A stretch of DNA of 6,362 nt from assembly GCA_051878085.1 (NCBI GenBank), contig JBJEJN010000192.1:1-6362 (forward strand). Direction: 5' to 3'. This document shows, one piece after another, positions 5,455 to 6,362 of this stretch. The stretch's first letter is position 1; every line of letters begins with the position of its first letter. This stretch comes from SFTH01 sp051878085 (GTDB lineage: Bacteria; Bacillota; Clostridia; Christensenellales; Aristaeellaceae). A program made the translations under genes and the position numbers. Below the pieces are notes generated by a model that was not told where the DNA came from, did no database searches, and saw only the letters and a list, made by a program, of their open reading frames with translations.

Positions 5455-5490
5455 TTTTATTATTATATCACATGTTTTGAATCATTACCG
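5455..5490 (-). promoter_or_regulatory. Extended -10 promoter of the rhodanese/CoADR operon
   Basis: Minus strand TGATATAAT (5470-5462) is a perfect extended -10 (TG-N-TATAAT). The -35 position (5490-5485, CGGTAA) is poor. The predicted start is near 5455, giving a leader of about 28 nt. The palindrome centred at 5496 lies about 41 bp upstream of the start, as in class II CRP/FNR-activated promoters. Confidence 0.78.
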
Positions 5491-5503
5491 TGATAACATC
5501 ACC
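5488..5503. promoter_or_regulatory. Palindromic operator, copy 2 (CCGTGAT-N3-ATCACC)
   Basis: CCGTGATAACATCACC, with the inverted repeat GTGAT-AAC-ATCAC, matches copy 1 at 1373-1388 in 14 of 16 positions; only two central bases differ. Its centre is 29 bp from the upstream edge of the -10 hexamer, identical to copy 1. Confidence 0.74.
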
Positions 5504-5526
5504 GTTCCGGAAGGAATCGGACGGAA

Positions 5527-5556
5527 TTGATCGTCAATGGCAGGAACCACTATGAA
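5527..5556 (+). promoter_or_regulatory. Weak candidate promoter for the split-barrel gene
   Basis: TTGATC (5527-5532), 18 bp, TATGAA (5551-5556): four of six at each box. This is the best sigma-A-like pair I find before the gene at 5661. If real, its transcription start falls inside the palindrome at 5555-5579. Confidence 0.3.
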
Positions 5557-5579
5557 ATTTATGAGCGACTCATAAATTT
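5555..5579. promoter_or_regulatory. Perfect 11-bp inverted repeat, probable operator
   Basis: AAATTTATGAG (5555-5565), centre CGA, then its exact reverse complement (5569-5579). There is no T-run and no gene ends here, so it is not a terminator. It lies about 80 bp before the split-barrel start and differs from the GTGAT palindromes. The binding protein is unknown; the HxlR regulator encoded just downstream and the CRP/FNR protein are both possible. Confidence 0.65.
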
Positions 5580-5660
5580 GCAAATATCTTGTCCGGGAGG
5601 AGCTGATCTTCTACAATGAGTATGCTGAAACAAGCGAATACGATTTGGGAGGGACTTCAA

Positions 5661-6056
5661 ATGTTGAACGAAAAAGTTGTGAAGCTGCTCAGAACGGGCA
5701 TGTGGGATCTTGCGACCTGTGCAAACAATGAGCCCAATGTGGTTCCCGTCGCGTTCAAGGATGTCACGGAGGACGGCAAGCTTGTGGTGGGCGATGTGTT
5801 TCTGGAGACCACGCTGAACAACCTTCATGCAAACGGCGGAAAAATCGCCATCTCCGTCTACGACGCGCAGAAGCTCGAAGGCTATCAGATCAAGGGCAAG
5901 GCCGAATATGTCACCGAGGGCAAGGTTGTTGAAACCTTCAAGGCCATGGTCGAAAAGATGTTCAACGGTGCAGCAACTGCAAAGGGCGCGCTGGTCATCA
6001 CCCCGGAAAAGGTGATCGTCACCACGCCGGGCGCTGAAAACAAGAAGGTTCTGTAA
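5661..6056 (+). CDS. Pyridoxamine 5'-phosphate oxidase-family FMN-binding split-barrel protein
   Basis: Small flavin-binding protein of 131 aa from the chosen start. M-L-N-E-K-V-V-K-L-L, W-D-L-A-T-C-A-N-N-E-P-N-V-V-P-V, L-V-V-G-D-V-F-L-E-T-T-L-x-N and I-A-I-S-V-Y-D fit the split beta-barrel fold of PNPOx-like proteins. The chain is too short for a true PdxH, so it is more likely a flavin-dependent reductase or an uncharacterised FMN/F420-type binder. A single cysteine lies in A-T-C-A-N-N. Start: ATG 5661 follows GGGAGGG (5647-5653) with 7 nt spacing. An in-frame ATG at 5616 adds 15 residues with no obvious fold content; its GGGAGGAG (5595-5602) lies 13 nt away, too far to be ideal. Upstream is a perfect 25-bp palindrome. 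Transcribed away from the rhodanese operon. The substrate is unknown. Confidence 0.85.
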   Translation: MLNEKVVKLLRTGMWDLATCANNEPNVVPVAFKDVTEDGKLVVGDVFLETTLNNLHANGGKIAISVYDAQKLEGYQIKGKAEYVTEGKVVETFKAMVEKMFNGAATAKGALVITPEKVIVTTPGAENKKVL

Positions 6057-6100
6057 GCCTGAACAGGCGATGTGCATCCAACGATCTAAATTGAATTGAC

Positions 6101-6136
6101 TTGCCATTTCCGATCTGCCACGATAGAATAAGGGAG
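6101..6136 (+). promoter_or_regulatory. Sigma-A promoter of the HxlR gene
   Basis: TTGCCA (6101-6106), 17 bp, TAGAAT (6124-6129): five of six at both boxes with ideal spacing. The predicted start is near 6136, giving a leader of about 75 nt. The leader holds a short inverted repeat, CGGCAG (about 6148-6153) with CTGCCG (6171-6176), and no clear T-run. Confidence 0.65.
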
Positions 6137-6210
6137 ACGGAGGCGCTGAGGCGGCAGCGGCATGATCTTTCTGCCGTCTGTCGCTTCGGCAATCGTGAAA
6201 GGATGGGAAA

Positions 6211-6362
6211 ATGATGGCATATCAACGAAAGCTGGATAAAGATATCCGCTGCCCTCTGGAATACGGTATGGAACTGTTCGGTGGAAAATGGAACTCCCGA
6301 ATCATCTGCGTGCTGTCCACCCTCGGAACGCTGCGCTACAGTGAACTGCGCAAGGAGATGGG
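6211..6362 (+). CDS. HxlR-family transcriptional regulator, 3' end off window
   Basis: First 50 codons of a winged-helix regulator. M-M-A-Y-Q-R-K-L-D-K-D-I-R-C14-P-L-E-Y-G-M-E-L-F-G-G-K-W is the family signature: a conserved Cys-Pro near the N-terminus followed by the G-G-K-W helix. Then comes I-I-C-V-L-S-T-L-G-T-L-R-Y-S-E-L-R-K-E-M. In relatives such as YodB and HypR the equivalent cysteine senses quinones, aldehydes or disulfide stress, so C14 may do the same here. AAAGGA (6198-6203) sits 7 nt before ATG 6211; ATG 6214 is an equally possible start one codon later. It has its own promoter, and its usual targets are adjacent redox enzymes: the split-barrel gene behind it, or a gene beyond the right edge. 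Confidence 0.9.
   Translation, partial: MMAYQRKLDKDIRCPLEYGMELFGGKWNSRIICVLSTLGTLRYSELRKEM

Noticed and set aside
6011..6023. GGTGATCGTCACC palindrome resembling the GTGAT operators
   Set aside because: Inside the split-barrel coding sequence, with different half-site spacing (GTGA-N3-TCAC) and no promoter beside it; probably a codon coincidence.
6056..6072. GCCT-GAAC-AGGC as a terminator of the split-barrel gene
   Set aside because: Only a four-base stem and no T-run.
5559..6107. 182-codon minus-strand frame
   Set aside because: Antisense to the split-barrel gene, whose family motifs are clear.
6161..6238. 25-codon frame overlapping the HxlR start
   Set aside because: No ribosome site before its ATG and no protein-like conservation that I can argue; it falls in the GC-rich leader.

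Overview
The window reads as chromosome of an anaerobic, fairly GC-rich Bacillota, most likely class Clostridia. The reasons are strong AGGAGG-type ribosome binding sites on nearly every gene, consensus sigma-A promoters in short AT-rich gaps, and the gene content: rubrerythrin and rubredoxins, a DUF134-NifX protein, a CoA-disulfide reductase with a rhodanese tail, a CRP/FNR regulator and an HxlR regulator. There is no mobile element, tRNA, rRNA or CRISPR array. It is a redox and sulfur stress locus.

Layout. Minus strand, 1-1321: a two-gene operon made of a rubredoxin-helical-rubredoxin protein (662-1321) and, 2 nt downstream, a reading frame (659 to beyond the left edge) that joins a 2[4Fe-4S] ferredoxin domain to a rubredoxin-rubrerythrin without a stop codon. 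Minus strand, 1400-2161: a DUF134-NifX fusion protein. It is divergent from a CRP/FNR-family regulator (plus strand, about 2291-2944), and two back-to-back consensus promoters lie between them. A hairpin terminator at 2950-2993 separates the regulator from a convergent minus-strand sulfur operon: rhodanese lipoprotein (5035-5427), cytosolic rhodanese (4688-5008) and CoA-disulfide/persulfide reductase with C-terminal rhodanese (2995-4686). Plus strand, 5661-6056: a small FMN-binding split-barrel protein. Plus strand, 6211 to the right edge: the start of an HxlR regulator.

How it fits together. The rubredoxin/rubrerythrin operon and the rhodanese/CoADR operon are about 4 kb apart but share the same promoter design. 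Each has a palindrome (CCGTGAT-N3-ATCACC on the plus strand) exactly 29 bp from the edge of an extended -10 box, no good -35 box, and an ungapped match over 42 bp. That is the geometry of a CRP/FNR class II activated promoter. The regulator at 2291 carries the R-E-x3-R recognition-helix pattern that reads a GTGA core in E. coli CRP, and a C-x5-C pair in its sensor domain. The working model, which is inference, is that this regulator senses a redox or sulfane-sulfur signal and switches on peroxide reduction (rubrerythrin with its electron donors) together with persulfide handling (three rhodanese domains and an NAD(P)H-dependent reductase).
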